19,934 bases of DNA from an uncultured Eubacteriales bacterium. Lineage in GTDB: Bacteria > Bacillota > Clostridia > Oscillospirales > Acutalibacteraceae. The translations under genes were made by a program, and so were the position numbers. The stretch is taken from assembly GCA_934462705.1 (NCBI GenBank), contig CAKSIH010000013.1, forward strand, positions 1 through 19,934, given 5' to 3'. The notes under the pieces were generated by a model, which was given only the letters and a program-made list of their open reading frames with translations, was not told the DNA's origin and searched no databases. Every line of letters starts with the position of its first letter. Within the stretch, counting starts at the first letter, position 1. Shown here piece by piece: positions 1 through 6,859 of the stretch.

Positions 1-1299
1 CCCCATGCACATGGTTAATGATTGTTTGCCATGTGCATTTGCTTTCTTAAAATATTGGTCCAAATTAAATGCGATTCTAGGCAAATAACCTGAGTCTTCA
101 AGCAGTGTAAAAAGTGGAAAAAATATTGCCATAGGAGGTAGCATAACAGACACAACCCATGCAACTGTTCTATATACCCCCAAAATTAAAGAACCATATA
201 TCCATGATGGTATATTTAGCTGACTACAAAACTCTGTAATTGTATCTTGAAAGCCAAATAAAATATTAGATATAATCTCAGAAGGATAGTTTGCCCCACT
301 TATTGTAATCCAAAAAATAACAAATAAAAGCAAAATCATAATAGGTATTCCTGTTAATTTAGAAGTAAGTATTTTATCAATTTTTCGATCTTTTTCATCA
401 TATCGTTTGTTTCCAAGAAAAACACATTTTTTATAAATGCCTTCAGCTCTTTCCACTAAACTGAAAACTATTTCATCCCTTATCTCTTCATTTTTCATTT
501 TTAAAGCATGAAGATTTTTATATACTTTACTTAAACATAATTTTAATTCTTTATCTTCAAGAATATCAAACCCTAAAAATTTATTAAGTTCTTTATTAAA
601 GCTTTCATCCATATCAAGAAGTTTTAAACATATCCATCGTGCATTTAATTTTTCATTAACCAATCGTTGTACAATAGGCTCAAGTTGACTAATTTCCTTT
701 TCAATTTTTTCTCCATATTCCTGCTTAATTTTATAAGTTTTTTCCTGCTTTAAAGATACCTTATAAACTTCCTCCATAAGGTTTTCAAGGCCCTCCCCAC
801 TACGCGCACTAGTTCCTACAACTGGTACACCTAATTGAAGGGATAACTCATCTAAATCAATATTAATTTTTTTCTTTTTAGCTTCATCTAAAAGATTTAC
901 ACACACAACAACATCATGAGTTATTTCTAAAATCTGCAAAACCAAGTTTAAATTTCTTTCTAAACACGTTGCATCAACTACAATTGCAACTGTATCCGGC
1001 TTTTCAAAACAAATATAGTTTCTGGCTATTTCCTCTTCAACTGAACTTGCCATTAACGAATAGGTACCCGGTAAGTCTACCAAGGTAAATTTTTGATTTT
1101 TATAGTTATAACTCCCTTTTGCATTAGATACTGTTTTTCCCGGCCAATTTCCCGTATGTTGCTTAAGTCCTGTTAATGCATTAAAAACAGTACTTTTACC
1201 AACATTGGGATTACCTGCAACTGCTATTATCTTTTCTTTTCCATAAGTTTGATTATTATTTAATATAACTGAGTTTTCGTTTTCGCTACTATTGGCCAT
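1..1299 (-). CDS. feoB: Ferrous iron transporter FeoB, partial (C-terminal part beyond the left edge)
   Basis: FeoB is a membrane protein with a cytosolic GTPase domain that imports Fe(II). Translating from the ATG at 1299 gives 433 codons open to the window edge. The G1 P-loop GNPNVGKS is at residues 29-36, followed by a G3 motif in VDLPGTYSL, a G4-type NLLD and a G5-like SARSGEG. A helical spacer domain and the first membrane segments (MILLLFVIFWI onward) come next. The last residues read LPRIAFNLDQYFKKANAHGK and then TMCMG, matching the gate region of clostridial FeoB; about a third of the protein is missing. The start follows the feoA stop by 14 bp, with a G-rich ribosome binding site in the gap, so the two are cotranscribed. 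Family assignment is firm; the terminator lies outside the window. Confidence 0.96.
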   Translation of the reverse strand, partial: MANSSENENSVILNNNQTYGKEKIIAVAGNPNVGKSTVFNALTGLKQHTGNWPGKTVSNAKGSYNYKNQKFTLVDLPGTYSLMASSVEEEIARNYICFEKPDTVAIVVDATCLERNLNLVLQILEITHDVVVCVNLLDEAKKKKINIDLDELSLQLGVPVVGTSARSGEGLENLMEEVYKVSLKQEKTYKIKQEYGEKIEKEISQLEPIVQRLVNEKLNARWICLKLLDMDESFNKELNKFLGFDILEDKELKLCLSKVYKNLHALKMKNEEIRDEIVFSLVERAEGIYKKCVFLGNKRYDEKDRKIDKILTSKLTGIPIMILLLFVIFWITISGANYPSEIISNILFGFQDTITEFCSQLNIPSWIYGSLILGVYRTVAWVVSVMLPPMAIFFPLFTLLEDSGYLPRIAFNLDQYFKKANAHGKQSLTMCMG

Positions 1300-1313
1300 A
1301 AAGGTCCCCCCAT

Positions 1314-1550
1314 TTAGTCAACATAAAGAATAATTTTTGATGCATCTTCAGATCTAAGTGCTATCACTGCACCCCGTATAAAATATGCAACGGGATCTCC
1401 AGATGGACTTCTTTGCAAAGCCTCAACTTTTGTCCCTTTTACCAATCCCAAATCTAGCATTCTTCTTCTTTCAATTCCTTTAGACAGAAGCTTTTTTACA
1501 GTCCCTTTTTTACCTATTTCTAACTCATTGAGTGATACCGTTTTTTTCAT
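1314..1550 (-). CDS. feoA: FeoA, SH3-like partner of FeoB
   Basis: FeoA is a small cytosolic SH3-fold protein that is thought to bind and modulate FeoB. The product has 78 residues, the normal size, beginning MKKTVSLNELEIGKKGTV. It contains the family pattern GIERRRMLDLGLVKGTKVE and ends in the RGAVIALRSEDASKI segment, where FeoA normally carries its last beta strands. I chose the ATG at 1550 because GGGAG lies a few bases upstream. A further 28 codons are open upstream, but they are hydrophobic, AT-rich and have no convincing ribosome binding site. feoB follows directly. Iron-responsive control (Fur or DtxR type) is usual for feo operons, but only a weak operator candidate is visible here. 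Confidence 0.95.
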   Translation of the reverse strand: MKKTVSLNELEIGKKGTVKKLLSKGIERRRMLDLGLVKGTKVEALQRSPSGDPVAYFIRGAVIALRSEDASKIILYVD

Positions 1551-1577
1551 AAAGCTCACTCCCAGCATATAAAAACT

Positions 1578-1594
1578 AAATTTATTATAAATTT
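1578..1594 (-). promoter_or_regulatory. Candidate -10 box and palindrome upstream of feoA
   Basis: On the minus strand a perfect TATAAT lies at 1589-1584, about 34 bp upstream of the feoA start. It sits inside a perfect 7-3-7 palindrome, AAATTTA-TTA-TAAATTT. No good -35 hexamer is visible at 16-18 bp spacing, so this would be a weak or activator-dependent promoter. The palindrome could be an operator, but it does not match the Fur consensus (TGATAATNATTATCA), and AT-only palindromes arise easily in such sequence. Confidence 0.35.
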
Positions 1595-1671
1595 TCAGAT
1601 ACACCAGTATATGTAAAATAAAAAAAAAAGACACTTAATTATAAAATAAATTCAAAATTTAATAAAATTGG

Positions 1672-1699
1672 TTGATTTTTTTGAAAATAATGTTATAAT
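1672..1699 (+). promoter_or_regulatory. Vegetative promoter of the tandem membrane-protein genes
   Basis: A -35 TTGATT at 1672-1677 is followed after 16 bp by a perfect -10 TATAAT at 1694-1699. A TGT immediately precedes the -10 and forms an extended -10 element. Transcription would begin near 1706, leaving a short leader with GGAGGTG at 1718-1724 before the ATG at 1730. Confidence 0.75.
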
Positions 1700-1729
1700 A
1701 TTATTAATAATAGCCGCGGAGGTGAAACT

Positions 1730-2275
1730 ATGGCTTACTCTACTTCTCCTAATTTTACTGCATTATTTTTGTGGGCCGTAATTTTTATTGGTGTAATATT
1801 AAGTTTAACCTTTTATATTTTAAGCTGTATGGGTCTTATGAAAATTGCTGATAAAAGCGGAATTCGTTACAGTTACCTTGCATGGATACCAATTATAAAT
1901 TTATTTCTTTTTGGTAAACTAGGATTTAAGTCAACCGTTACCTCAATGATTTTTTTCATTCTCTCCATTATTTCTCCTTATTCCTTTTTTTTGAACACTT
2001 ATAACATTGTTATTGGCCCCATTTTTAACATTCCGTCTTTAAATGGCATTTATTACACAAATATCACAAATACAAGCAACATTTTATTATTTACAATGTC
2101 TATAATAGCAATAATATTTATAATAATGTATTTAATAGCTTTGTATAGGATCTATAGGAAAATGAGCACTAAATCTGTCATGATGTTTATTTGCTCTCTA
2201 CTTACCGGTGGACTGTTAATACCTATCTTTTTATTTGCTATTAGAAATAATCCCCTTAGGATTAACACAAAATAG
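1730..2275 (+). CDS. Four-helix membrane protein of unknown function, tandem paralogue 1
   Basis: I recognise no characterised function. The 181-residue product has hydrophobic segments at about 10-33, 68-85, 117-138 and 148-170. Between the first two is the block GLMKIADKSG (35-44), then LAWIP (50-54) and FGKLGF (61-66). A second block, ALYRIYRKM, is at 137-145, and the last helix ends in FLFAIRNNPL (167-176). The same blocks occur in the next gene at the same positions, so the two are duplicates. This copy carries roughly 20 extra residues in the middle, a polar loop around NITNTS before the third helix. The start is set by GGAGGTG 5 bp upstream and a strong promoter. The gap to the next gene is 43 bp with no terminator, implying one transcript. 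Confidence 0.85.
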   Translation: MAYSTSPNFTALFLWAVIFIGVILSLTFYILSCMGLMKIADKSGIRYSYLAWIPIINLFLFGKLGFKSTVTSMIFFILSIISPYSFFLNTYNIVIGPIFNIPSLNGIYYTNITNTSNILLFTMSIIAIIFIIMYLIALYRIYRKMSTKSVMMFICSLLTGGLLIPIFLFAIRNNPLRINTK

Positions 2276-2318
2276 ATAACTGCCGAAAATCAATAAAATA
2301 TTTTAGGAGGTATTTTTT

Positions 2319-2807
2319 ATGGATTACAATTATGCCTTTAGGGCAATGCTTCATGCTTCAATTGTTATAATATTAGCTTGTATCATTTCCGTTATTGTTC
2401 TTTATATTTTAAAGGCTATAGGGCTTATGAAAATCGCTGATAAATTAGGTACCCCCAACTCCTGGTTAGCATTTATCCCTGTTGCTAATATGTACCTCTT
2501 GGGAAAAATGGCTTTTAAAGAAGCATGGTTAACGTGGACGTTAGTCATTTTAGATATAATCAATTTTGCTTCGCCGTTTGCAAAGCCTTTTTGGACTGGG
2601 AATACACTAATTATTGTAACAGCAACTTCTATATTCAGCATAATATTGTTAATTCTTAATTACATTGCTCTTTATAAAATATATTCAAAGATAAGCGATA
2701 AGGCCGTGGTAATGCTCATATTTACAGTTTTAACAGCTGGATTTATAGCTCCTATCTTCTTATTTGCAATTAGGAACAACCCCTTAAAAGAGCAAGTAGA
2801 AAAATAA
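2319..2807 (+). CDS. Four-helix membrane protein of unknown function, tandem paralogue 2
   Basis: This 162-residue paralogue of the preceding gene shares GLMKIADK at exactly residues 35-42, LAFIP at 50-54, LGKMAF at 61-66, ALYKIYSK at 117-124 and the terminal FLFAIRNNPL at 147-156. Its hydrophobic segments are at about 12-32, 70-86, 97-118 and 128-150. It lacks the central insertion of paralogue 1. The ribosome binding site AGGAGG at 2305-2310 is ideally spaced from the ATG. The conserved blocks lie in the loop between helices 1 and 2 and at the C-terminal end, so these are probably the functional parts, but no catalytic motif is visible. A terminator starts at the stop codon and closes the operon. 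Confidence 0.85.
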   Translation: MDYNYAFRAMLHASIVIILACIISVIVLYILKAIGLMKIADKLGTPNSWLAFIPVANMYLLGKMAFKEAWLTWTLVILDIINFASPFAKPFWTGNTLIIVTATSIFSIILLILNYIALYKIYSKISDKAVVMLIFTVLTAGFIAPIFLFAIRNNPLKEQVEK

Positions 2808-2842
2808 AGAAAGCCGGAAAACAATTCCGGCTTTCTTTATTT
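2802..2842. terminator. Bidirectional intrinsic terminator between converging operons
   Basis: A perfect 18-bp stem (2802-2819 with 2825-2842) has a five-base AACAA loop and a core of AGCCGGAA/TTCCGGCT. A- and T-rich flanks give a U-tract in both directions. It includes the stop codon of the plus-strand gene and lies 14 bp beyond the stop of the minus-strand ABC ATPase gene, so it can serve both transcripts. Confidence 0.9.
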
Positions 2843-2855
2843 GGAGTAAATAAGA

Positions 2856-3590
2856 TTATTTATGATATGCTTCGTATTGCTCACAAACCGAAGACATATC
2901 TCCTATCATTTTGACTTTTCCTTTATCAAGCCACATAACCCTATCGCATAATCGTTTAATTTGATCTAGCGAGTGTGAAACTATCAACACCGTAGTTCCA
3001 CCCTGCATAAGATTATTGATTCTTTCCTCACACTTTTTTTGGAATAGAAAATCTCCAACTGATAAAATTTCATCAACTATTAAAATATCAGGCTTAACAA
3101 TTGTTGCAACGGAAAACCCTATTCTGGCAACCATACCAGATGAGTAATTTTTCATTGGAACATCAAGGAACTCTCTCATTTCAGAAAATTCAACTATTTC
3201 ATCAAAGCAATTATCTATCATAGATTTAGAATAGCCTAAAACAGATCCGTTAAGATAGATATTTTCTTTTGCAGTTAAATCTAAATCAAATCCAGCTCCT
3301 AATTCTATAAGAGGCGAAATGCTTCCCCGAACCTCCACAGAACCTTTTGTTGGCTTAAGAATTCCCGAAATAACCTTTAAAATAGTGCTTTTGCCCGAAC
3401 CATTCAAACCTACTATTCCAAAGATTTCACCTTTTTTTATGTCTACGCTAACGCCATCAAGAGCTACAAAATCTTCGTATCTAAGTTGTCTTTTAGATAA
3501 TTTTATAAAATACTCCTTTATACTATCTATTTTTTCCTTACTCATATTAAAATGCATTTCAACATCTTTTACACTTATAATGCTATCCAA
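2856..3590 (-). CDS. ABC exporter ATPase, Wzt/TagH type (polysaccharide or teichoic acid export)
   Basis: This is the cytosolic ATPase of an ABC-2 exporter that moves undecaprenyl-linked polymers across the membrane. The 244-residue product has Walker A GLNGSGKST (61-69), Walker B ILIVDE (169-174) and the H-loop histidine 206. Its signature motif is YSSGM (149-153) instead of LSGGQ, which is typical of the Wzt/TagH/KpsT branch, and the long N-terminal lead before the P-loop also fits. It ends soon after the nucleotide-binding domain, so it lacks the carbohydrate-binding C-terminal domain of some Wzt proteins. The start is TTG at 3590, with AGGAGG seven bases upstream, and that site overlaps the permease stop codon, suggesting translational coupling. 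No glycosyltransferases are nearby, so the polymer is unknown. Confidence 0.92.
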   Translation of the reverse strand: MDSIISVKDVEMHFNMSKEKIDSIKEYFIKLSKRQLRYEDFVALDGVSVDIKKGEIFGIVGLNGSGKSTILKVISGILKPTKGSVEVRGSISPLIELGAGFDLDLTAKENIYLNGSVLGYSKSMIDNCFDEIVEFSEMREFLDVPMKNYSSGMVARIGFSVATIVKPDILIVDEILSVGDFLFQKKCEERINNLMQGGTTVLIVSHSLDQIKRLCDRVMWLDKGKVKMIGDMSSVCEQYEAYHK

Positions 3591-3601
3591 AATTAAACCT
3601 C

Positions 3602-4378
3602 CTATATGTAAAGGATAAACTTGTCCTGTTGCTTTTTAAAAAATAAAAGACCTATCAAAAAAGTCCCCACAGCCATAACTATGCAAACAACATTTTCCTT
3701 AATTCCAGGAACAACTCCATACATCGTAACATCACGAAAGTAGGTTACATAATGAAATAATGGATTAAAAAGAAGAATCTTTTTCATTGTGTCTCCAAGC
3801 ATTTCATAAGGGTAAACAATTGGAGTCCAGTAATTCCATGCAGTCAATAAAACTCCATAAAGATGAATTATATCCCTAAAAAATATACTTAGTGCAGACA
3901 ATATAAAACTCATACCTATTGAAAAAATAAGCGTATATAAGACTGGTATAGGGAACAGTAAAACAGTTACACCAACTTTAAATCTAAACACTACAAACAT
4001 AATTGCTACTGCAATTAAAGAAAAAAGAAAATTAACAAAGCCAAAAAGACATTTCTCCAATGGAAAAATATATTTAGGAATATATACCTTTTTTATAAGT
4101 GAAGATGAGCCTAAAACTGACGTTAATGATGAACTTGTTGTATCTGAGAAAAATGAAAAAAGCGTTGATCCCGTCAAAAAGTAAATTGGGAAATTTTCTA
4201 CTTGAACTTTAAAAATCCTTGCAAACACTGCAGAAATTACCAACATCATTAAAAGTGGATTAAGTACGCTCCAAAGTATTCCTAAAACGGATCTTCTATA
4301 TTTGAGCTTAAAATCCTTAACTATTAAATTTTTTAATAAAAATTTATACTTGCAAAAAGTTTGAAACTGTGCCTTCAA
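3602..4378 (-). CDS. ABC-2 exporter permease, Wzm/TagG type
   Basis: This is the membrane subunit paired with the downstream ATPase. The 258-residue product carries the family's N-terminal motif KLKYRRSVLGILWSVLNP, which precedes the first helix, and has about six membrane segments. It also has the characteristic NYWTPIVYPYEML and FNPLFHYVTYFRD loops of polysaccharide exporters. I set the start at the TTG at 4378, which has AAGGAG ten bases upstream. An ATG at 4408 would add ten residues, but it lacks a ribosome binding site and lies only four bases from a perfect -10 box, so the message probably begins at or inside it. The pair has its own promoter and stands alone. Teichoic acid-like or capsular polymer export is inferred from family membership. 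Confidence 0.9.
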   Translation of the reverse strand: MKAQFQTFCKYKFLLKNLIVKDFKLKYRRSVLGILWSVLNPLLMMLVISAVFARIFKVQVENFPIYFLTGSTLFSFFSDTTSSSLTSVLGSSSLIKKVYIPKYIFPLEKCLFGFVNFLFSLIAVAIMFVVFRFKVGVTVLLFPIPVLYTLIFSIGMSFILSALSIFFRDIIHLYGVLLTAWNYWTPIVYPYEMLGDTMKKILLFNPLFHYVTYFRDVTMYGVVPGIKENVVCIVMAVGTFLIGLLFFKKQQDKFILYI

Positions 4379-4388
4379 AAAAATCGCA

Positions 4389-4420
4389 CTCCTTAAAAAA
4401 ATTACCATTAGATTATATCA
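4389..4420 (-). promoter_or_regulatory. Extended -10 promoter and ribosome binding site of the exporter operon
   Basis: On the minus strand TGATATAAT (4420-4412) is an extended -10. The -35 position 17 bp upstream reads TTTTAA and is poor, as is common for extended -10 promoters. Transcription should start near 4405, which overlaps the ATG at 4408. The ribosome binding site AAGGAG at 4394-4389 then directs initiation at TTG 4378. This element therefore decides the permease start. Confidence 0.6.
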
Positions 4421-4780
4421 AAAAAAAACGTAGATTAAAAGCCAAAATAAAAAAATAGTTTTAGTAGTTTTAAATTCTAGCTTTTTCGTTCCGAGTAACC
4501 TAGCAAAATGAATTTTTGCTTTCTTTACATCCCAAAAGTCGTGCTAATTAAGCTTATTAGCACTTGATATTCTAAGTTACTTATAAACTATTAGCATTTT
4601 TGTTTAATAAGATAACTAGCAAATACCCTTAATTAAAAAGTGATTACATAATTTAAATTTAATAGATTTTAGCTAACTTTCACTTTATGATACATCTATT
4701 TAGCTTTGACTCCCTGTCTTTCCAATATTCCTTTTCATGTACAAATTAGGTTAATATCACTTTTAAAATTTTTAATAATT
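4421..4780. other. Gene-free AT-rich spacer
   Basis: No convincing reading frame, tRNA or repeat is visible in these 360 bases. The spacer lies between the carboxypeptidase stop and the exporter promoter, both on the minus strand. It holds two small hairpins: AGCAAAA paired with TTTTGCT at 4502-4520, and the better one at 4541-4563 listed separately. Confidence 0.6.
4541..4563 (-). terminator. Weak hairpin, possible terminator of the carboxypeptidase transcript
   Basis: GTGCTAAT pairs perfectly with ATTAGCAC around a seven-base loop containing AAGCTT. Read on the minus strand it is followed by GACTTTT, a poor U-tract. It lies about 220 bases beyond the carboxypeptidase stop. No better terminator is visible for that gene, but this one is weak. 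Confidence 0.3.
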
Positions 4781-6094
4781 TTATTTATACCTCATTTTTG
4801 TTTTTGTATGTCTTTTTCTTTTTCTTCCTTTATTATATTTATAAATAAGCAAAACATATGCTATAACAAGTACCAAAATGGCAGTAATTAAAATCTTAAA
4901 CCATATGGAATTTATAATGTTTCCAATACATTTAACGATATAAAGCATTGGATTGCGTGCAACCTCCTCACCGGAAATCAAATCTACTCTTGCAAGCTCC
5001 TTATTTGCATATTTTAAAACTGCTGTCCCAAGCTTCTGTCCAGTCTTTATAGGTGCATCAACCGATTCCGGGGTTTCCAGCTGTACGTCTACACTTGAGG
5101 CACTAATGTCTTTAGGTAAGATTACAGAAAAGCTCTTCTCCGGAACAAGAAAAACACTATCTTTTTGGAAAGCCAAGTTAACTTTTACTTCCCCCATATG
5201 TTCATCTTGCTTTATAACCTGCTTTAAAACTAAATTTCCAAATGCCCATTGATATAATGATTTAGAATCAAGCATGGCAAAGTTTTCCGCAGCATCGTTT
5301 GGTGATTTAAGTGCAACACAAAGATAAGTATATCCGCCGCTTGTTGCCGTTGATATTAAACACTTGCCTGCTTCGTCAGTAGACCCCGTTTTTATACCCC
5401 TTGCTGGACTATAATAATATTGCCCTCCCCTACAAGGATCAATCATTTTATTAGTAGTAACAAGTGGAAACTTATCTTCACCCATAATATATGATGTAGA
5501 TTTAGAGCTAATATCCATAAAATCCGGCAATGCCATAGCATACTGTGTAATTTTGGCAAGGTCACGTGCTGTAGTATATTGATCTTCATCATGCAGGCCA
5601 TGAGGGTTAACAAAATGTGTATTATCACACCCAAGTTCTTTTGCCTTTTGATTCATCATTTCAATAAATTTAGATTCATCCCCACCACCAACGTAGTCTG
5701 CTAAAGCTGATGCTGCATCCCCACCAGATTTTATCATTAAACAATGTAACAATTGCATAATAGTAGGCGTATCATCTGCATGAAACCCAATTACGGCACT
5801 TCCTGTTCCTGCAAGTTTTTTTATTGTGTCGTTTTTTATAGTAACCTTTGTGTTCTCAAAATCAGAAATGTTTTCTGCTGTTATAATATAGGTCATTATT
5901 TTGGTCAAAGATGCAGGAAACATCTTCTTATCAGCATTTTTTTCATACACAACTGTGTTGGTATCTAAGTTTATAAGTAACATTGCCTCGCACTTAGGTT
6001 CAAAACTTATATTAAAATTTGCTGCATATAAATTCGTAGTAGTGCCTATGCAAATAAACAAAACAAGAAAAATTAAAACAATTTTTTTCAGCAT
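4781..6094 (-). CDS. D-alanyl-D-alanine carboxypeptidase, peptidase S11 (DacF/PBP5-like)
   Basis: This low-molecular-weight penicillin-binding protein removes the terminal D-Ala from peptidoglycan stem peptides outside the cell. The 437-residue product has an N-terminal signal sequence (VLIFLVLFICIG, then LYA near residue 24). The catalytic SxxK motif is S62-LT-K65 in PASLTKIM, and KTG is at 235-237. A beta-rich PBP5 C-terminal domain follows. A membrane helix near 399-418 and a strongly basic tail (KGRKRKRHTKTK) then anchor it. The usual SxN motif reads SGG at 123-125, so the asparagine is replaced by glycine. AAAGGAG precedes the ATG. The gene diverges from the metallophosphoesterase and has its own promoter. 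It could be vegetative or sporulation-related; the sequence does not decide. Confidence 0.93.
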   Translation of the reverse strand: MLKKIVLIFLVLFICIGTTTNLYAANFNISFEPKCEAMLLINLDTNTVVYEKNADKKMFPASLTKIMTYIITAENISDFENTKVTIKNDTIKKLAGTGSAVIGFHADDTPTIMQLLHCLMIKSGGDAASALADYVGGGDESKFIEMMNQKAKELGCDNTHFVNPHGLHDEDQYTTARDLAKITQYAMALPDFMDISSKSTSYIMGEDKFPLVTTNKMIDPCRGGQYYYSPARGIKTGSTDEAGKCLISTATSGGYTYLCVALKSPNDAAENFAMLDSKSLYQWAFGNLVLKQVIKQDEHMGEVKVNLAFQKDSVFLVPEKSFSVILPKDISASSVDVQLETPESVDAPIKTGQKLGTAVLKYANKELARVDLISGEEVARNPMLYIVKCIGNIINSIWFKILITAILVLVIAYVLLIYKYNKGRKRKRHTKTKMRYK

Positions 6095-6110
6095 GGAAAA
6101 TCTCCTTTAA

Positions 6111-6139
6111 TTGTGTTATTATATTTTATATTCTACATT
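6111..6139 (+). promoter_or_regulatory. Promoter of the metallophosphoesterase-sbcDC operon
   Basis: TTGTGT at 6111-6116 and TACATT at 6134-6139 are separated by 17 bp, a moderate match to a vegetative promoter. Transcription would start near 6146. It overlaps the oppositely directed carboxypeptidase promoter, so the two may compete for RNA polymerase. Confidence 0.45.
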
Positions 6140-6158
6140 ATTTTAAAGTTAAAGGCAA
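6130..6158 (-). promoter_or_regulatory. Promoter of the carboxypeptidase gene
   Basis: On the minus strand TTGCCT (6158-6153) and TAGAAT (6135-6130) are 17 bp apart, each with one or two mismatches to the consensus. A leader of about 30 bases would precede the AAAGGAG site. A second TATAAT lies slightly closer to the gene but lacks a -35 element. Confidence 0.5.
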
Positions 6159-6180
6159 ATACTTTCTTGGAGGAATCAAG

Positions 6181-6837
6181 TTGATTTACATAACAGGCGA
6201 CATTCATGCAGATATAAAAAGATTCTCTTTAAAAAAGCTCGGCAAAAAAGATACATTAATTGTATGTGGAGACTTTGGTTTTATTTGGGATGGATCAGAT
6301 CAAGAAAAAAAACTTTTAAAAAAAATTGGAAGCTTCCCCTTTAAAACCCTTTTCATAGACGGAACTCACGAAAACTTTGATTTGCTTTTCTCTTACCCAT
6401 TGGTTGAAATCTACGGTGGACAGGCACATCAAATTTACGGCAATTTATTTCACCTTATAAGAGGACAAATATATGAGATAGAAAATAAAAAAATCTTTGC
6501 ATTTGGTGGAGGTGAAAGCACAGACAAAGAAGAGCGTATTTTATATAATAAATGGTGGCCACAAGAGTTCCCTAAAATAGACGAAATGAAAAATGCAGTA
6601 AGGTTGCTAAATCAAGTTAATAGAAGTGTAGATTACATAGTTACACACGAACCTCCCAGCAAAATTAAAGTTTTATTCTTTAAAAGTTTTGGAAATATAA
6701 ATCCACTCAACCGCTTTTTTGATGATGTTTCAAAAGAGATAAGCTATAAAAAGTGGTTCTTTGGAAGCACACATGAAACCCGGAATATCGCTCAAAAATA
6801 TCAATCCGTGTTTTCTGAGTTTATACCTTTAAATTGA
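6181..6837 (+). CDS. Small metallophosphoesterase (calcineurin-like)
   Basis: This 218-residue protein has the two-metal phosphoesterase fold; the substrate is unknown. Visible motifs are GDIHAD (D7, H9), GDFGFIWDG (D31), DGTHENFD (H63), THEPP (H156) and FGSTHE (H198). The overall layout, including RGQIYEI and the AFGGGEST segment, matches a family of short bacterial and phage phosphoesterases. Two motifs are unusual: the GNHE metal-site asparagine is threonine (T62), and the first histidine of GHxH is serine (S196), so activity may be altered. The start is TTG at 6181 with GGAGG seven bases upstream. sbcD begins 22 bp downstream without a terminator, which places it in the sbcDC operon and hints at a nucleic-acid-related role, but that is inference. 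Confidence 0.82.
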   Translation: MIYITGDIHADIKRFSLKKLGKKDTLIVCGDFGFIWDGSDQEKKLLKKIGSFPFKTLFIDGTHENFDLLFSYPLVEIYGGQAHQIYGNLFHLIRGQIYEIENKKIFAFGGGESTDKEERILYNKWWPQEFPKIDEMKNAVRLLNQVNRSVDYIVTHEPPSKIKVLFFKSFGNINPLNRFFDDVSKEISYKKWFFGSTHETRNIAQKYQSVFSEFIPLN

Positions 6838-6859
6838 TTATAAAGGGTGGGCTAACAGA

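Noticed and set aside
1551..1634. 28-residue N-terminal extension of FeoA
   Set aside because: The extension is AT-rich and hydrophobic, unlike FeoA, and a GGGAG site directly precedes the ATG at 1550.
2402..2641. 79-codon minus-strand frame opposite the second membrane-protein gene
   Set aside because: The plus-strand frame has a paralogue next door, an ideal ribosome binding site and a terminator; the antisense frame has none of these.
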